Shown: positions 44,272 to 58,261 of the stretch, piece by piece
Layout of the letters: every line of letters starts with the position of its first letter
How positions within the stretch are numbered: position 1 is the stretch's first letter
Notes under the pieces: model-generated
What the model saw: only the letters and a program-made list of their open reading frames with translations
Told to the model about the DNA's origin: nothing
The model's database searches: none
From: Tribonema minus
Taxonomy: Eukaryota; Sar; Xanthophyceae; Tribonematales; Tribonemataceae
Direction: 5' to 3'
Assembly (NCBI GenBank): GCA_017506865.1
Contig: JAFCMP010000158.1
Span: forward strand, 1 to 64,000
Length of the DNA: 64,000 bases
Position numbers and translations under genes: made by a program

Positions 44272-47200
44272 AATATAAAACGTATGTCACATGATATGCG
44301 TTGTACAGGTATGTACCGAGATGATGTAACATCACGGTTGCATTGACAATTGCAAAGATGGGCACCTGCGATGCGCTAATGGTCCCGAGCCCACCCCACT
44401 CTGGGCGGTCCTGCTGGTATTCCACCCCCCCGGCGTGTGGTCTTACCGCGGGCACGCCAATAGACGGGCGCGCTGTGCACCGCGCATCCCCCTCGTACAC
44501 AACGGTGCACGCCCTGTCTTTGACATGGCGCGGGGCACTCCAACTCCTTGCTTTCACAGTGAAGTACAACTCTAAATGGAAGTTTGAAAAGTGAATGGAA
44601 TCCCGGTGGCCATGGTGCACCGGTCGCGACGGCGGTGGCCACGGAGGCGGCAGCGGCGACAGCGGCGGCGGCGGCGCGAGCTGCAACGGCGGCACATGTG
44701 GAGGCGGCGGCCGCGGGCTTGGAGACGGATGTGGCAATGGACGTCACGAGCACGACGAACGGACAGTGACGACAGGCGTGCAGATGCGCCGCCATCAATG
44801 CTGCGCAGTGACGCCCAATTTCAATTGCCATGGTGCCAGCCGGGGCATTGAAGAGCGCGCCGCACAGCTCGTGAAAACGGCCGCCGTACAGGTAGGCAGA
44901 CGATGAAGTAGCAGTATGTGGCACGACGACGCGTGCGGCGCACGCAGTGATGCGCTTCGACCTGGTGCTGCATACCCGCGCGGTAGTCGACGACGCCGTC
45001 AGTGGCATTGACACCGGCTCAAGCGCAGCATGGATCCGCGAGGACGTTGCTCGCCAGCATCGACATGACTGACTATTCCGTGCCAGTGCTTGACAAGGTG
45101 ACGCGTCAATGGCATGTCATTATTGTGGCTCCGCGTCAAACATGTTCAAGTTGTCCTAGGACACTGCTGCGCACCATGCTGCAGCGGGAGACACGGTGGA
45201 AGGAAAGCCGGCGGAGGCCACGTATCTGGTGCACGCATGCATTACACATGTGTAGGCAATTCCTTGAATTGAACATGATCGCCAGGCCCTTCCGTACTGC
45301 TTGGCGGCGCGGCACTCAGCCGGCCACTTGGTACGTACGTGTACTTTGATTACTTCTGCTTAACAAGGGCCTAGGCTAGTAGCTGGCGAAAAACCTATGC
45401 CGCACGTTGTATACCAAGGCTGAACCACATGAAGGCCCTTTGGTGGCGGCGAACGCGCCGTTGCTCAGCGGCGGAACAGGCGATGTCTATGTGCGCGCAG
45501 TCATGTGCCTGCCAGTGAGTGACACTGCGGCGGCCCGAGTACAGGACGGCATCCCCTCCCGGCCGGGGCAATTGCGTAAAAGGGACAATGTTTTCCTTTT
45601 TAAAGCATTTGCACTTGACGGAGGACACAACGCTCCACCCCTGTGCATTACCCATACTGTGGCTGCAAGAGTTCTAGTACACGCCAACTTCAAGTTGAAG
45701 GGAACACCTGTAAACGCGAACAAGCAGGAGCTGGCACGCAGAGGCATCAGGCTGGTACCGCAGCAGCAGCAAGTCGTACAACAGGATGAGGCGGAATACA
45801 ATCTTGTGAGCATGCTACAGGCGGACGGGAACACGCATAAGTCGGAAGCTGCTCGCTGGCGCAAAGCTCCTCAAAAATGCTCACACGGCACCATTCCACC
45901 GGACAGCATCAGCCATACATGTGCAGCGACTGCGGCTCAGCAATATTTTCAGCACGCTGCAGTGTGCGCCGATGCTGTCCATCCACCCGGCAGTCACCAT
46001 ACTACCTGGAGGCAAAGCGCGCGTGCCACATGCCCGGCGGCGCCGCAGCTCAGCGAGGGCGGTTGTGCACGCAGGGCGCACACTGGCAGCGTAGGCGCGG
46101 CACGCGGTGCCACCAGTGGTAGCGCCGCAGCGGCGCCGCAGCTTGGCGAGGGCAGTGACACATGCGCGGCGCGTTACTGTTGCAGCGGCGCCGCAACTTT
46201 TAAAAGCCAATTGGCGATGACGGCGACACTCACGCAGCGCTCGACGCCGATGGCAGTGGGCGCGCAGCGCGGCGCCGCAGCTTGGCCGCAGCAATGACGA
46301 AGCGGCGGGGAGTTTGTAAGCACACTATTGTATATACTGCACGTTGTCTTCAGCATGTCACCGCAGCAGCTACAGGAGAGGCAGCAGCTGCCTAGGCCCA
46401 CAAGTTTGCGGGCTGCATCACGATCATCCGTTGCCTGCCAGTGCTCCGCACTAGTGCTAGTAGTAGCTACTAATGAGCTTGATGAGGGCATCGGCAGCTG
46501 CATCGAACCAGAAGAGCTGGCCATGGCAAGTACAACTTCAACAGTGACGGCGTGCTTACGCGCCGAAGCAGCAGAGGCCACGCATTTGACGGCAGGCGGT
46601 CGCAAAGAGACAGTGCAGAAGGAAATTCTACTTCTAATAGATTAAATTTTCTGGCGACAGGCACAAAACGGCTCATGCTGCACCATGATACCAATGGACA
46701 AGTAAGGATGATCATTGTTGGCGATGTTGCAAAGCAAACACATCAGAGAAACAAAGTGGAGGGTATTGAAACATGCAACATTGTCATTTTCACCATTCGC
46801 ACATCTTAGGCCCTTGTCCGTAACTTTGGGCTCCGCAGCGCAAAAGGATGCATCTGCCACCTCAATCAACAAAGAAAACATAGATGCTTTTTGCCAAGCT
46901 TTGCCGTCGTGCAAAGTCTGTGCCGCTGTGCACAAGCTACATATTGCCTCCCGGCTGCGTCCCATGGCAGGACTCCACCACAATCACCACCTGGAGTGTT
47001 GGTTGTCTCCCTCCAGATATCAAGAGACTACAGGCGAAATGGGTCGTCCTCAGACTGCGACAGAAGCAAACCGACAGTGCAGCACAAGGGGCAAAGATGA
47101 AATGAACATGGTATCAGCATCTGTATGCTACATCGTTTTTCAACCATAGTATTTACCAGTTCTGAGTGCTTGTAGATGATGGCCAGCAGCAAATGGAAGC

Positions 47201-47446
47201 AACCAAGTGCTGCACGATTCGCTGCGTGGTAATGCCATCAGTGTGGCGGGAACAATCTGCGATAAACAGCCACTGAACATCACTTCGTCTCTCTCTCTAG
47301 TAGTGTGCTCGCTGTGAGATGCAATGGCCGCTGATCATTAACCTTCTTGAGTGCTCAGCTGCTGTGACTGATGCAAAGTCCATGTCTGGTGCTATGTAAG
47401 CAGCTGTTCAGCAACAATCAACTTCATCAAGAGGATCATGACTTAC
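44272..47446. other. No confident gene; GC-rich low-complexity and unrecognised ORFs
   Basis: It holds a Gly/Arg/Ala triplet block at 44590-44780, an open plus frame at 45407-46297 described separately, and Ala-rich repeats near 46020-46300 in which CGCCGCAGCT and GGCGAGGGC recur. The last exon or exons and the 3' UTR of the minus-strand cysteine-rich gene should lie here or further left, but none could be identified. Confidence 0.3.
45407..46297 (+). CDS. Hypothetical ORF, unrecognised
   Basis: A 296-codon open frame without ATG at its upstream end; the first internal ATG is at 45503. The first 130 residues are of normal composition (NVFLFKAFALDGGHNAPPLC, VLVHANFKLKGTPVNANKQE); the last 100 are Ala-rich repeats. 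I recognise no domain. It may be part of a degraded mobile element, given the LINE and GC-rich blocks nearby. Confidence 0.2.
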   Translation: MYTKAEPHEGPLVAANAPLLSGGTGDVYVRAVMCLPVSDTAAARVQDGIPSRPGQLRKRDNVFLFKAFALDGGHNAPPLCITHTVAARVLVHANFKLKGTPVNANKQELARRGIRLVPQQQQVVQQDEAEYNLVSMLQADGNTHKSEAARWRKAPQKCSHGTIPPDSISHTCAATAAQQYFQHAAVCADAVHPPGSHHTTWRQSARATCPAAPQLSEGGCARRAHTGSVGAARGATSGSAAAAPQLGEGSDTCAARYCCSGAATFKSQLAMTATLTQRSTPMAVGAQRGAAAWPQQ

Positions 47447-50400
47447 CGCATGCCGTGACGGCTGAAGATCCTGTGGCCGACGTGGTCAACGGATCCGTGC
47501 AGGGCGTGCATGCCCCATTGCCCACACTAGCTTTGAAGGTTCCCTTAGCGCACGGAGTGCATGACTTGGTGGATCCTGAGTAACTGGTGTAGCCAGCAGC
47601 GCAGTCTGTGTGATGGCAGTGCACCAGTGACGCAACATTGCATTTCTGTCAGTGGAATGGTGCATGCTGATTGAAGGGAAAGATGAACGGTGTTTAAAAA
47701 AATGACAGCATCAAGTCCTGGGTGGTGGTCAAAGTGTGCCATGGGATTTGTTCAGTTATTCGAGCCGTAAATACAGTAGCTTGCAACTTTTGACATGTCA
47801 GCACCACAGGTGCATGCCCAATCAGTCGTACAATTGAGCAGATGCGGTGGAAGCTTTCTATGTATTGACGCATCTCTTTTAAGATCAAAAATTGCATGAC
47901 TAATGCATTGGGAGCGCGCACTGGCTGATATGGGGCCCATTGCACTTACAGATGCAGGCGCCCACGGCCGCGTTTGTGACCGAATTGGCGCTGACAATGT
48001 TGTAGGTCATCATTGTTGTGGTTCCTGTTCCTGGGCACTTGAGGCAGGCAGTTGCGCCAGTGCCTGCATTCGGATAGGACCCCTGGGTGCATGGTTTACA
48101 GTCTGTTAAGGTGCCCCCGGCTGAGTAGTATCCCGCGCTGCATGAATCGCAGGCGCCATTGCCTTCAACACCTCCCTTGCCGGCAGGGCAAACTGCATAG
48201 GCATACAGACAACCATGAGGGCAAAACGAGGGGTGTTCATGACCAGAAATGGTTACAGGCACTCCAGAAGGCGCTCTTCAGATGTACTTGAGTGTCTAAA
48301 ACTACAGTGGAAGCAGTGACTAGGGGGATGAGGGTTGATATAGGATAACTTCTGGTGGTGAGGATGTTGGCATCTAGTATTTGAAGGACCAGAATTTCTA
48401 CATTGAGGTGTAGGATAGTTGACAGCATGGCCGACTCTAGCTGACTTGAGTCACAACAAATCGCAAAATTCAAAGTTTTCGGCTATTTTGGCACAAAATG
48501 GAGCAAAAACCCAGGAACCAGCAGGGGGCGCAGAGGAGGGGGAAGGTGAGGGTTCGGGCGTATAGGTCACACGCAGCACAGTCTCAGCCGGAGGCAGACA
48601 TGCAGCATTCAGCAGACCAACGTGGCCCCAAGGTCACCACGGTGGCATGTGGGGCTTGCAGCTGCTGACCCAGGCAGCAGATATCGATTTGCAAATATAG
48701 TTAGGTTATAATAACCGGCTGTTTGTCGACTGACGCCGACAACAATTGGCTATGACCACCCAAATCCACAAAAACGACCCTGAAACTTGCTGAGGTGATC
48801 AGCAGGCTTCTAAGCAAGGGCCTCCTGCACATGTGCACCTGTCACTACCACGCTGCTGGTCATGAATGGGGTTGCTCATTCCCCAAGTCACTGCTTCCAC
48901 TGTAGCACTGACTGCATCGGTGACAAAATTGAGAAACTCAAGGCATTTTGGAATGCAAGTACAACATCAGTAACTGCAACTCATGCAGCTCGAAGCAGCT
49001 GGAAATGCAAAGCAATTGATCATATTGCAGGCCTCACCGCAAGCTGCCCTGGACGCGGATGCTGTCCCCACAGTTGTAGAACCCGACACATAGCTAGTGC
49101 AGGTTGCGCAGGTTGTGCTTTGAGAACCAACAATGTCTTTGTAGGTGCCCACGAGGCATGGAAGGCATGCTGGTCCTGATGAGCTGTAGTAGTAGCCTGG
49201 CATACACACTGGAGCAAAGCAATGCACAAATCAACTGCAGCGTCAGCGCATGGACAGAAAGTTCAGTACAGTGTGTTGTTGTGCCAGCTGCATGCAGCTA
49301 AGTTGTGTCAACACAGGGGCCAGCATGGTACCATTTGCCATGTGACGGCATTACGTGTTTCGCGGTACAAGCCCGTAATATAAGTTGCCATGGCTAGTTG
49401 TGCACAACATCTGGCCGTCTGCATAGTGTACTGCATTTGTTTCGCTGATTGCAGTTGCATACACAGCATAGTGAGCGAGCCAGGGTAGCATGCCATGTCA
49501 GCTATTGCACATCCGGCCCTGCCACGCTAGCAGAACGCTCTGCTGCGGCACTTGCTCACCCGTGCCACCAGGGTCCTGCAAAGCTTCAACGTGAAATTCA
49601 CGAGCTGGAATTGGCTGCTTGATGACCTACATCAAAAGCCCTGTTTATGCCCTGCAGCCTTTATGGCCGTGTTGTATTTAGATTACACCTGTCCTACAGC
49701 AAGGCTTGTGGCTTAGAGTGCTACAGGTACACGACAAGAATTTTGATTGAAGTGTATGCAGGTTAGTAGAAGTATTCTTCGGAGTATGAGGTTTTGGTAC
49801 TGATACAATAGCTTACCATTGCAGTCGGCAAGAGCCTTCATGCCGACGTCAGCCGTTGTGAAGTTGATGTCACAGCTGGTGCATGCGGTGTTGCCCGTTC
49901 CCGTTGCATACGTGCCCTTCGGGCATGACGTGCAGGCGGTCACACCACCAGCTGCTGAGTAAGTGCCCTCAGGACAGGGTTCGCATGTGTACAACCCCAC
50001 ATTACTGACAGCACCGTAGGTACCAGCTGCACAGGTAATGCATGCTGATCCCACACTCCCCCCTGTCCCTGTTGCACACACTGCAACAATTAAGGAATGG
50101 TTGCAGGCACGGTTCACATGGTTTAGGTAATGCCGTCACGTTGAACAATGCAACTAGCCAGCAGCGTGAAGATGTTGCATGCATGTGTGTACTTGGCATC
50201 GCATGCAGGCAGGAAAAGGGGGGGGGGGGGGGGGGCAAATAGGCAAATTGAGGTCCAACGTCAGCACACTTCACTTGTTTTCAGGCTTGTACGTGTGCGT
50301 CAATGCCAAGGATCAGCCATCTGCTGAGGTTGCAAGGGCCAGTCTGAATGCAGGTGAGTGTGCCCTCACTGCTGAGCATCATGTCAAACGCTTACCGCAT

Positions 50401-53400
50401 GTCGGGGAACCAGTGCTTGCAGTCGTTTGGTTGGATGCGCACGCCGTGCAAGAGGCTGCTTTGTTTGCGGCCGAGGTAGTGTAGCCCTTGGCACAAGCAG
50501 TGCATGTTGGAGGCACACCGCCGTCATTGCCGTAGTAGCCAGCAGCACAAACTGCGAAGATGGCAAACACGGTAGTGTAAGTAGGGGAGGGGTATGGAAA
50601 TAGCATCACTCAAGAGTTGCAATTGGGCCATAGAGTGCATCAATTTCCCTAATCACAATGGCCAGCAGAATGCAGCAGTCAATCACTCTGCCTTGCTCAG
50701 CTCTCGGCCTGCCTAAGGCTCTCAAACACATGATCGTCGTCATCACCACAGACATCTCGCAAGAGTGCTCACACACAAGGTCACGCAACACAACTTCATT
50801 TCGCCTTCGCGCGATGCACAGCAGCAGCAGCAAAAGCAAAAGCTGGGTTTACGGCATTCAATCATGAGTTCATGGCCATTGAGCAACTTTATGGCAGCGC
50901 AACTGATGGTCTTTGCAAAGGCCTCTAGTCTTACGACATAGATTACGGCGGTCAAATTCACCTGTAACTTGATGATTTCAATTCTGGCAATTCTATCTGT
51001 GGCAGAACTCACCAGTGCAACTAGCATTAGTGGTCTTGGCTTTCCAGGGGAGCGTGCTGATTTCATCCAGGTTGGATGTATTGGATGGGCACAGATTGCA
51101 AGCAGGAGCTGAGGCCGATCCGTTGTGAGCATAGTAGCCCGAAGCGCATCCTGCACAGACAAATTCCCATAGGCGTAGAGTCAAAGAAATGTGTTTGCAG
51201 GCACTGTTACGGGTACTGCAGATGTATGCATGCACAAGTGTTTCAGATGCTGTTCACTAGATTCAATCTCTTTCTAAACTTCCAGTATGCTGTCGGTATC
51301 ATTGTAAAAAAAATGTCAAACATACACTGCAAGCATTATTGGACGCCCCCAAGAGTCCTCTGCTAATTACTTCAAAAGCGGATATTACAGCTACGACTGT
51401 GCTACGGACACAGCATGAATGCATGCTGGTTGATGCTGCAAGCTATACGCTGCAGACTGCGACAACACCCAAAATGCCCAGCCCATCATATAACGCTGTA
51501 TTGCTGTTGATACGTGCAAATACATTTGCCTGCGTGGATGGACGCCAGCAGAATAGGAAGCATGGGATTATTGATGGTTTTACTTGTAGCAGACAGATGC
51601 TGCATTGGAGCGGCTACCCATGTCGGTTTCAGTACTTCAAAAGCAATCAGGGTCAAGACAGTGTTGTTGTCAAGTAGGCAAGTCAATCAGTATTGTCAAT
51701 GATTACTGCCTGCACATATTCAAATCGAGGGAAGCAAGAAAACCTCATCGTCTGTGTGTTTAGCGCTGAAGAGCATCCTGGCACTCCCATGTGAGCACAT
51801 AGGCTTGAGGTGCATGACAAGCAAGGAAGCTATACTGTGACTCATGGCCATCTGCATTTTGCCACAGCAGTACACCCACACTTCCATTATGTTTTTGCTG
51901 CTCTGCTCATCTGCTATAGGTGGTCTTACTTACCATCACAGTCGCCCACGCTAGTTGTGGCACGGCCTGAGGTGTTGATGGTACCAGTGGGACATGCAGA
52001 AGTGCATGTGGTGCCATACCAGCCCGCAGAACATCCTGCAGTAGCACGCAAACGTGGAACAACGGCCAGCCTTAATGTGAGATTGCTGCATCATCAGGGA
52101 GTGTTGGTATGGTCACATTTATTGATCAGGCCCTATGACATTTGATGATACGCCACAGTGTTGCCAGAGCAGTGGTCCTTTCTTGAAGTGCCCAGTCCGC
52201 ATGCAGGAATGCCAGCCTTCTGAGTCACATTTGGCAGACCTAGCACCAAATGTTCAACAGCCAGCATTGGCGACTACTGTAGTACTCAAGGCAATATCTG
52301 TCCGATTGTGTTCAGCAAGCACGCGACACATTGCTATCACTCACCTTAGCCTATGCTGATGCATGCGCACAATTCATATGCCAGATATACAGCTGCATGC
52401 ATCCACTGGCTGGCGTGACATCGGATATGGCGCTTGGCTTGCAAGGATCATCAGGGTAATCGGATCTTACCGTTACAGTCACTAACGTTGGCTGATTTGA
52501 CGCCCAAGAGGTTGATCTTCTTAGCGTCGCACGCGGTGCCACACGTGGTACCATAAAAGCCAGGAGCACATCCTGTCAACACAAAGCAAATCAAACGAGT
52601 AGGCGTCAGTGCAGCAGTATGCGCCCATAGTTGAGAGCAAAGTCGTCACGTGATCCACTCATGCTGTGCACAGCAATATCTGTGGTCATTGTGTTGCCAT
52701 TGTTCATGATGAATAGAAGGTGCCCCGGAAACACACTGAGACTGAGCTGCGAATCAAATTGCGCACAGTCACATGTTTGCATCTACATTGTTGCGAGAAA
52801 GCTGTTTGCATGAGTTGTCAGGATGCCAACAAACTCAACTTATTGAAGCCATGCAGAAAATGAAACTACTTTTGTGCTCGTTGCCATCTGTTTCGTTATC
52901 TGTCACACAACCAGCCCCTTGCAGTACGGAATGGTGCATTGTGGCAAAAGGAGGTGCAACTCAGGTTTTAAGTTTGCCGATGCAAACACGCGCGACGCCT
53001 GCAGCACAAAACCACAAGACTTACTGTATTCAGAAGTAATACACAATAGCAACAAAAGTGATACACAACAACAACAGTGGAAACAGTCGCTGTTGACAAC
53101 TAGTGGTGCCAGACGTACCGGTACAAGCGCTGCTGTCTGTAGCGGCAGCATCGGCGCCGCCAGAAACATTGATTTTTCCTGCGCCGCACTGAAAGGTACA
53201 GGTGCCACCATAGTAGCCCGCCGCGCACGCTGTACAAGAAACGGAAATGCAAACGTTTAGATGGAGGTAACTTGACAGAACACATCTGGCAACGTATAGA
53301 TGAAGGTGCCTCAACGTAGTGTGCGGACAATAACATCTGCCAGACTGCGCACGTGCGTACGGTCCAAACATGTCATGCTCAAGGTCAGGTCACCATCTAA

Positions 53401-56400
53401 TCATTCACCCACATCAATCACATTTCCCAATGCAATAGACGCCTGAGCTTTTCTGAGCTTTACTACAGATGGGCACAGTGTTGTGAATTGTTGCTCATGA
53501 GGTATGTATGCTCCAGTGTGCCGAGCCTCAACACAATTGTTGACCTGGAAGAAAAAGCACACCTCGAGTGTGTTGTAGACATGGCAAGATGCTTCACGAC
53601 ACATCACAATGGCAGGCAGTCGTGATGTTGCTGCACAGGTGACAATGCTACAACATCTAGATGCTGCTGCTGCGTAGAAGTCAAGCTTGCCTTATTGTTT
53701 CGAACTCAGCTTACATGTACAAGCAGCACTTGTCGCGTCGCCAGAAAGATTGGTGGTGCCGCCAGGGCAGGCAGCGCATGAGGGCGTAGTTCCAGACACA
53801 GTACGAGAGTAGTATCCCTTTGCACATCCTGTAAGGCACCAAAGCAGAAAAGAAATGCGTTAAGAGCCTTCAGGCGTTTCAACCCAGGAACCTCCGTATG
53901 GCAGCTGTTGACGGAGCATTTTGATGTTCAATCAAAATATTTACCGTGAATGCATATGCTCTGCAACCCAGCAAGGCAGCAAGACAGGACTCACAGGCAC
54001 ATAACGTGACATCCATGACAGTGCAACGAGAGCAATGTAGCACATGACCGTAGATCACAGGAGATGCATCACCCCTCTCGCGATGCCAGCCAGATTAACA
54101 TGGGGCCTTGATTATGTGAGGGGGGGGGGTAAACCTGTGGTTGCATGTGCATGGCTGGCTGTGGTCACAAGTGAGCAGCCAGGTTCAACATGGCGCATGA
54201 CGTCAACTGAAGCTACAGCAGCCGCGCACTAGTACGCTAGTTACAGACACCTTCAAACCACTGCTGTTTATGCCTGTGTATGATTCCAATTTGCCATCAT
54301 GTGCTGCAGCACCCGCTTTTGTACCTCATGACAGAGTCTGCCAAAACTCAAGGTGCGGCTGAGATTGCGGCCGCAATGTGTACGCAACCCTGGTCTTACT
54401 AAATTTATTGTAGCCGCCAAACTCAGTGCCAGCACAGTCACTCCTGCACTCATTGGCTGGCACTGCAAAAGTGGTGAGAAATACCGAATTGCACTGAATG
54501 CAAGGTCATGCTCCCACTGACAAGTTTGGTTCGCGTTGTTACCTGTGCAGGCCGTTGAAGCAACGCTTGACGTGAGGTGGCCAGGGTTGGTAGTGTAGTT
54601 GGGGCATGTCGACGTGCATGCAGGGACCCCGCCACTGACACCAAGATTGTAGTATCCGTCCGCACATGCTATGCAAGGCAGACAAGAGAGAAAAGTGCAA
54701 TGAAAGACGTTTCAATGGGTCAGACCGGCGGTAGCACATGCTGCTTTCCTCTTCTAATGCACTGAACAACATTGAATGCTTGGTCGATCTGGGCACATGC
54801 TGCGTTGGCAAAACCCAAATGGCAGATAACCCATGCATGTGTGCAACAGCCAGTGTTTGTGCTCACTTGATAACATTCAGGCGGTAATGCATGACACAAG
54901 ACCGTGTATAGCCTCTGATTGGATCAAAATTAATGGTCCCGCACTAGTACGCTAGGCGCAGACACCTTCAAACCACTGCAGTCAAAGCAAAACAAGTGCA
55001 CATTAGAGAGAGCCTTATTCATGCCTGCCTTCTGTCCTTGATTGAGCTCTTTAGCCACGATCACTGCTCAATTCACTGCCAGTGCAGGTGATTCACGTTG
55101 TCAGACCGGCAGCCTGCCAGGTTTTTTTGGCAAACATCAGTTCAAAACGTCAAGAACGTGCTGAGCTTCTAGTGACACTGTGTCGGTCCACTCTTACCGT
55201 TACAGGCAGTAGTAACAGAGCTTGACGTGGAAAATCCCGTATTGCTGGTCGAAGTCGGACACGTCAATGTGCATGCAGGCGCCGCTGTGTTCCCATTGTG
55301 TGCATAGTAGCCGGGGGCACATCCTGTGGCATCAAAGAAGGCACATGCACACAACATAAAATGTCTGCAATAATGTAGACAGCTCTCTGCATAAGCCATG
55401 AATACATCATGTTTGGCAACCCAGCCCAATAGAATAGGTCCCTGACTGGCTAAGTAGTCCAATTTGAAGCATGACGCAGCTGCAAATTCAGGCCAGCATA
55501 CCCACTGATCAGCATATAGCGGCACAGAAGTTCAATCATGCGCACAGCCAGTACAACGGTCAGCCATAATATCCTGTCAGTGAAATGCTATTCATGTGCT
55601 CAGCCATTTGCCTTGTTCACCAAGAGGAGCAAGTGCATGCTCCTACCAATGTTTTGCGAACACACCACGCAACACCATTCTCTGGGTGCAGTCACAAGTC
55701 TGTAAACGTTCATCACAATCAATTCACTAGTATCCGAACAGAGTCAATAGAAGTACATATTTTTTTATATAGGTGTTATAGTATACGGGCATGCGTTACA
55801 TTAAGCAGCTTCATCGATATGGCTGCAGGCCATTCTGACTCCAATAAATGATGCTGGAGGTACCGACTCCCTTGCAATGCCCGGCCCTCAAAATTCACAA
55901 CCTACAAAGGTCATTTGCGTTCTTCCCACGCATAATTCAAAGGGCAGCCTGTTTGCGTTGATGCTATCACAAACTCAATATGGCGTTGTTGTTTGATCCA
56001 TCATAGTGCGCCGTCAGTTTGTGCCCAGTCGCAACAAAACTGCAGGCAGGCCAGAAGAAAACTCTTTGCAATGATCCATTGCCCGCATTTAACAAAAGCA
56101 GACAAAATCGCAGGCAGGCCGGAACAAAAGTCGTTGCAATGGTCCATTGCCGACTTCAACAAAAGCAACCAAATTGTCAAGTACTTCAGAAGTATCAATC
56201 TTCATTCATGCAAGGTTGTTGCGATGCTACCATGTAGCTGCAGATGCAGAAACTACAGTGTACTTGTTGACAGCGACATTCGTACCGTCACAGTCCGCAA
56301 GTGTGGTCCCCACCCCGGTGATGTATGTTCCCGAAGGGCAGTTGCCACCGCTCCATGTATATCCCTGCAGAATACACACCATACAAAAACACGTGTTGAT

Positions 56401-58050
56401 CAATAAAGCTGTACGCATCTGAACTACTTAGCGCCAAGTTGCTGCTGCTCACCCCCAAGCAAGGCAAGCTAGTGTTTGTGTACTACATTTGCTCCTGCTG
56501 AAGGGGTATACTTCCTAATCTAGTATGCAAGCTATGTAGCTCTGATGCCTGTGCAATGCCTGTTGTCACATTGCAGCAGGTGAAAAGGCCTGCTTGCACT
56601 CAGGCAGGCCAGCGTGTGTACCAATAGCCGATATGAATTTACTACTGTCTAGCAGGGGCTGAAATGTGAGTGGAGGCAGAGATGAGCATTTCCTCAGAAA
56701 ACTATCAGTACAGGCAGCCAGTGCATCATGATTCATTGCCGAGTTTCAAAGTACTCAATCACACTTGTTGTAAGCATGCATCATAGCCCAGCAGTATCCA
56801 TTGTCTGAGGTGCTTGCAAGGATCTCGCAATTCTTGTTTGAAAATGCGAGTGCGATAATGTACTGGCTCGATCCACATAATACAAACATGATGGTTCATG
56901 GCACTCACCGCCAGCCTTCTGCTGAGATGACCATCATTAGCCGTAGCATCTGCAGGCGGCGACGCGTCATCAAGTGGCACGATGGCGGCGTCAGCTGCTT
57001 GATCAAATGACGTGTTGACGACGATGGCTTCAGCTGCTTGCTCATCTAGAGTAGGCGTGGTGTCGTTGTCATCAGCGAATTGCACTGCTTCATCCTCGAC
57101 GAAGTTGTCATCAGCATACTGGTGTGCGTCCTCGTGAAGAAAGTGGTCGTCATCATACTGGTCGTGATCTTCAAGTAGATAGCGGTCGTCATCGTACTGC
57201 AGTGATTCGTCCTCGATCCACGTGTTATCTGCACCAGGTGACACGTGTGGTGGTGAATCAGTCACCCTGGTGCATACTGATACTTTTGTTTGCTTATGAG
57301 AGCAACTATAGTCAGTGCGCGACATACTATAATTCCATAGCGACTGTCTATGTACTGCAGACTGCTGTGTGACGAGCGTGCCGCAAAGTCATCTGAAGCA
57401 TATTGTCTCCTGTGTGTACATCACAGCTTCACAAGAAGTCGTGTTTGGGATGTTGGGTAAGTCGATACTATACTCACTGCACACGGTTATACCTGCGCAG
57501 CACGTTCGCGAGTTGAAGGTAACACGTGCTGTTCGCAACACCAGCAAGCGCAGTACCTCATTGGCTATGCAGCGGTGCAGGAGTGGTGCAACCATATGAA
57601 GTGTTGCAGTCATATGCGGACCTACGCTACCATGCGAGAGAATCGATGATCTGTAATTACGACAACCCGTCATCTTGTGTACCAAACGACGCGGGCACAT
57701 ACAAGATCGAAATGGTTCAGATAACGTTGCTGGACACGAGCTTAGGCAACAAATATTGCTATGCTTACACATGCCTGCTACGCAGATGCACAGTGTTACT
57801 GCTGCTAAGCTTACATCATCTTAGCTAAAGTTATGCACGCCCGACCAATAACATGAGGTGCAGGCATTCATTGATGGGGACTGCATCGTTGTGCTCGTAA
57901 GCACCACGCCCTCACGGGGACTGCATCGCCTTGCTAACAGCAGATCTAGACAGTTCGAGACAACTCACCGCTTGCCGCCGTATACTTGGATATGCTGATT
58001 GCGAGGAGAATCACCAGCAGTGCTGCCGGCCTCCTCCAACAGAACGGCAT
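47447..58050 (-). CDS. Large secreted cysteine-rich repeat protein, at least 15 exons
   Basis: Exons on the minus strand, 5' to 3': 58050-57969, 57228-56909, 56364-56286, 55323-55198, 54668-54543, 53828-53715, 53229-53119, 52572-52471, 52035-51934, 51150-51013, 50551-50396, 50080-49817, 49208-49038, 48192-47950 and 47605-47447. All have AG and GT borders and compatible phases, giving about 764 codons so far. Exon 1 encodes a signal peptide (MPFCWRRPAALLVILLAISI). Exon 2 is acidic. From exon 4 on, each exon is one or more cysteine-rich modules starting C-x2-G-Y-Y and continuing C-x2-C-x-x-G-T, as in GCC2/GCC3 and ephrin-receptor-like repeats of extracellular proteins. From exon 3 on, every donor seen is phase 1, so whole exons can be duplicated without breaking frame. 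No membrane anchor or stop was found; the 3' end is unresolved. A cell-surface or wall protein is likely; the function is unknown. Confidence 0.85.
48193..49037 (-). other. Intron of the cysteine-rich gene
   Basis: 845 bp with GT-AG borders on the minus strand. No ORF of interest. The other introns of the gene (about 340-1,030 bp) likewise hold only short ORFs and a few homopolymer runs (poly-G at 50218-50236 and 54119-54130). Confidence 0.5.
56909..57228 (-). CDS. Exon 2 of the cysteine-rich gene: acidic tandem repeat
   Basis: It encodes three and a half copies of a 13-residue acidic unit: YDDDRYLLEDHDQ, YDDDHFLHEDAHQ, YADDNFVEDEAVQ, FADDND. These are followed by a Ala/Asp-rich linker and end ...HLSRRLA just before the donor GTGAGT. 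The unit could bind calcium or basic partners; RR near the end could be a processing site, both by inference. Phase 1 at the start and phase 0 at the end, matching exons 1 and 3. Confidence 0.75.
57229..57968 (-). other. First intron of the cysteine-rich gene
   Basis: 740 bp between the signal-peptide exon and the acidic exon. Two short direct repeats of GGGGACTGCATCG occur at 57876 and 57917. No other feature was seen. Confidence 0.5.
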
Positions 58051-58198
58051 GTCGCACACTTCGCACCGGTGCCAGATCAATCACTAGCCTTTGCGCTGTC
58101 TCCTTGTGTCCTGCTGTGGGCTGTGTGGTGTGTTGCCATCTGCACGCCGTTGCACTCCTGCCGTTTCACCCGCCAGAAAAACCCGTTGTAGTGGACTG

Positions 58199-58261
58199 GC
58201 AGTTACAGAACGTTGGAAAAAAAAAAAAAGAAGGACACTAACCACACACACACACACACAC
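58199..58261. repeat. A-run and (AC)n microsatellite upstream of the cysteine-rich gene
   Basis: An A13-type run at 58216-58229 is followed by (CA)10-type repeats at 58243-58261. They lie 150-210 bp upstream of the start codon on the minus strand, within the likely promoter. The next 700 bp to 59022 hold nothing recognisable. Confidence 0.9.
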
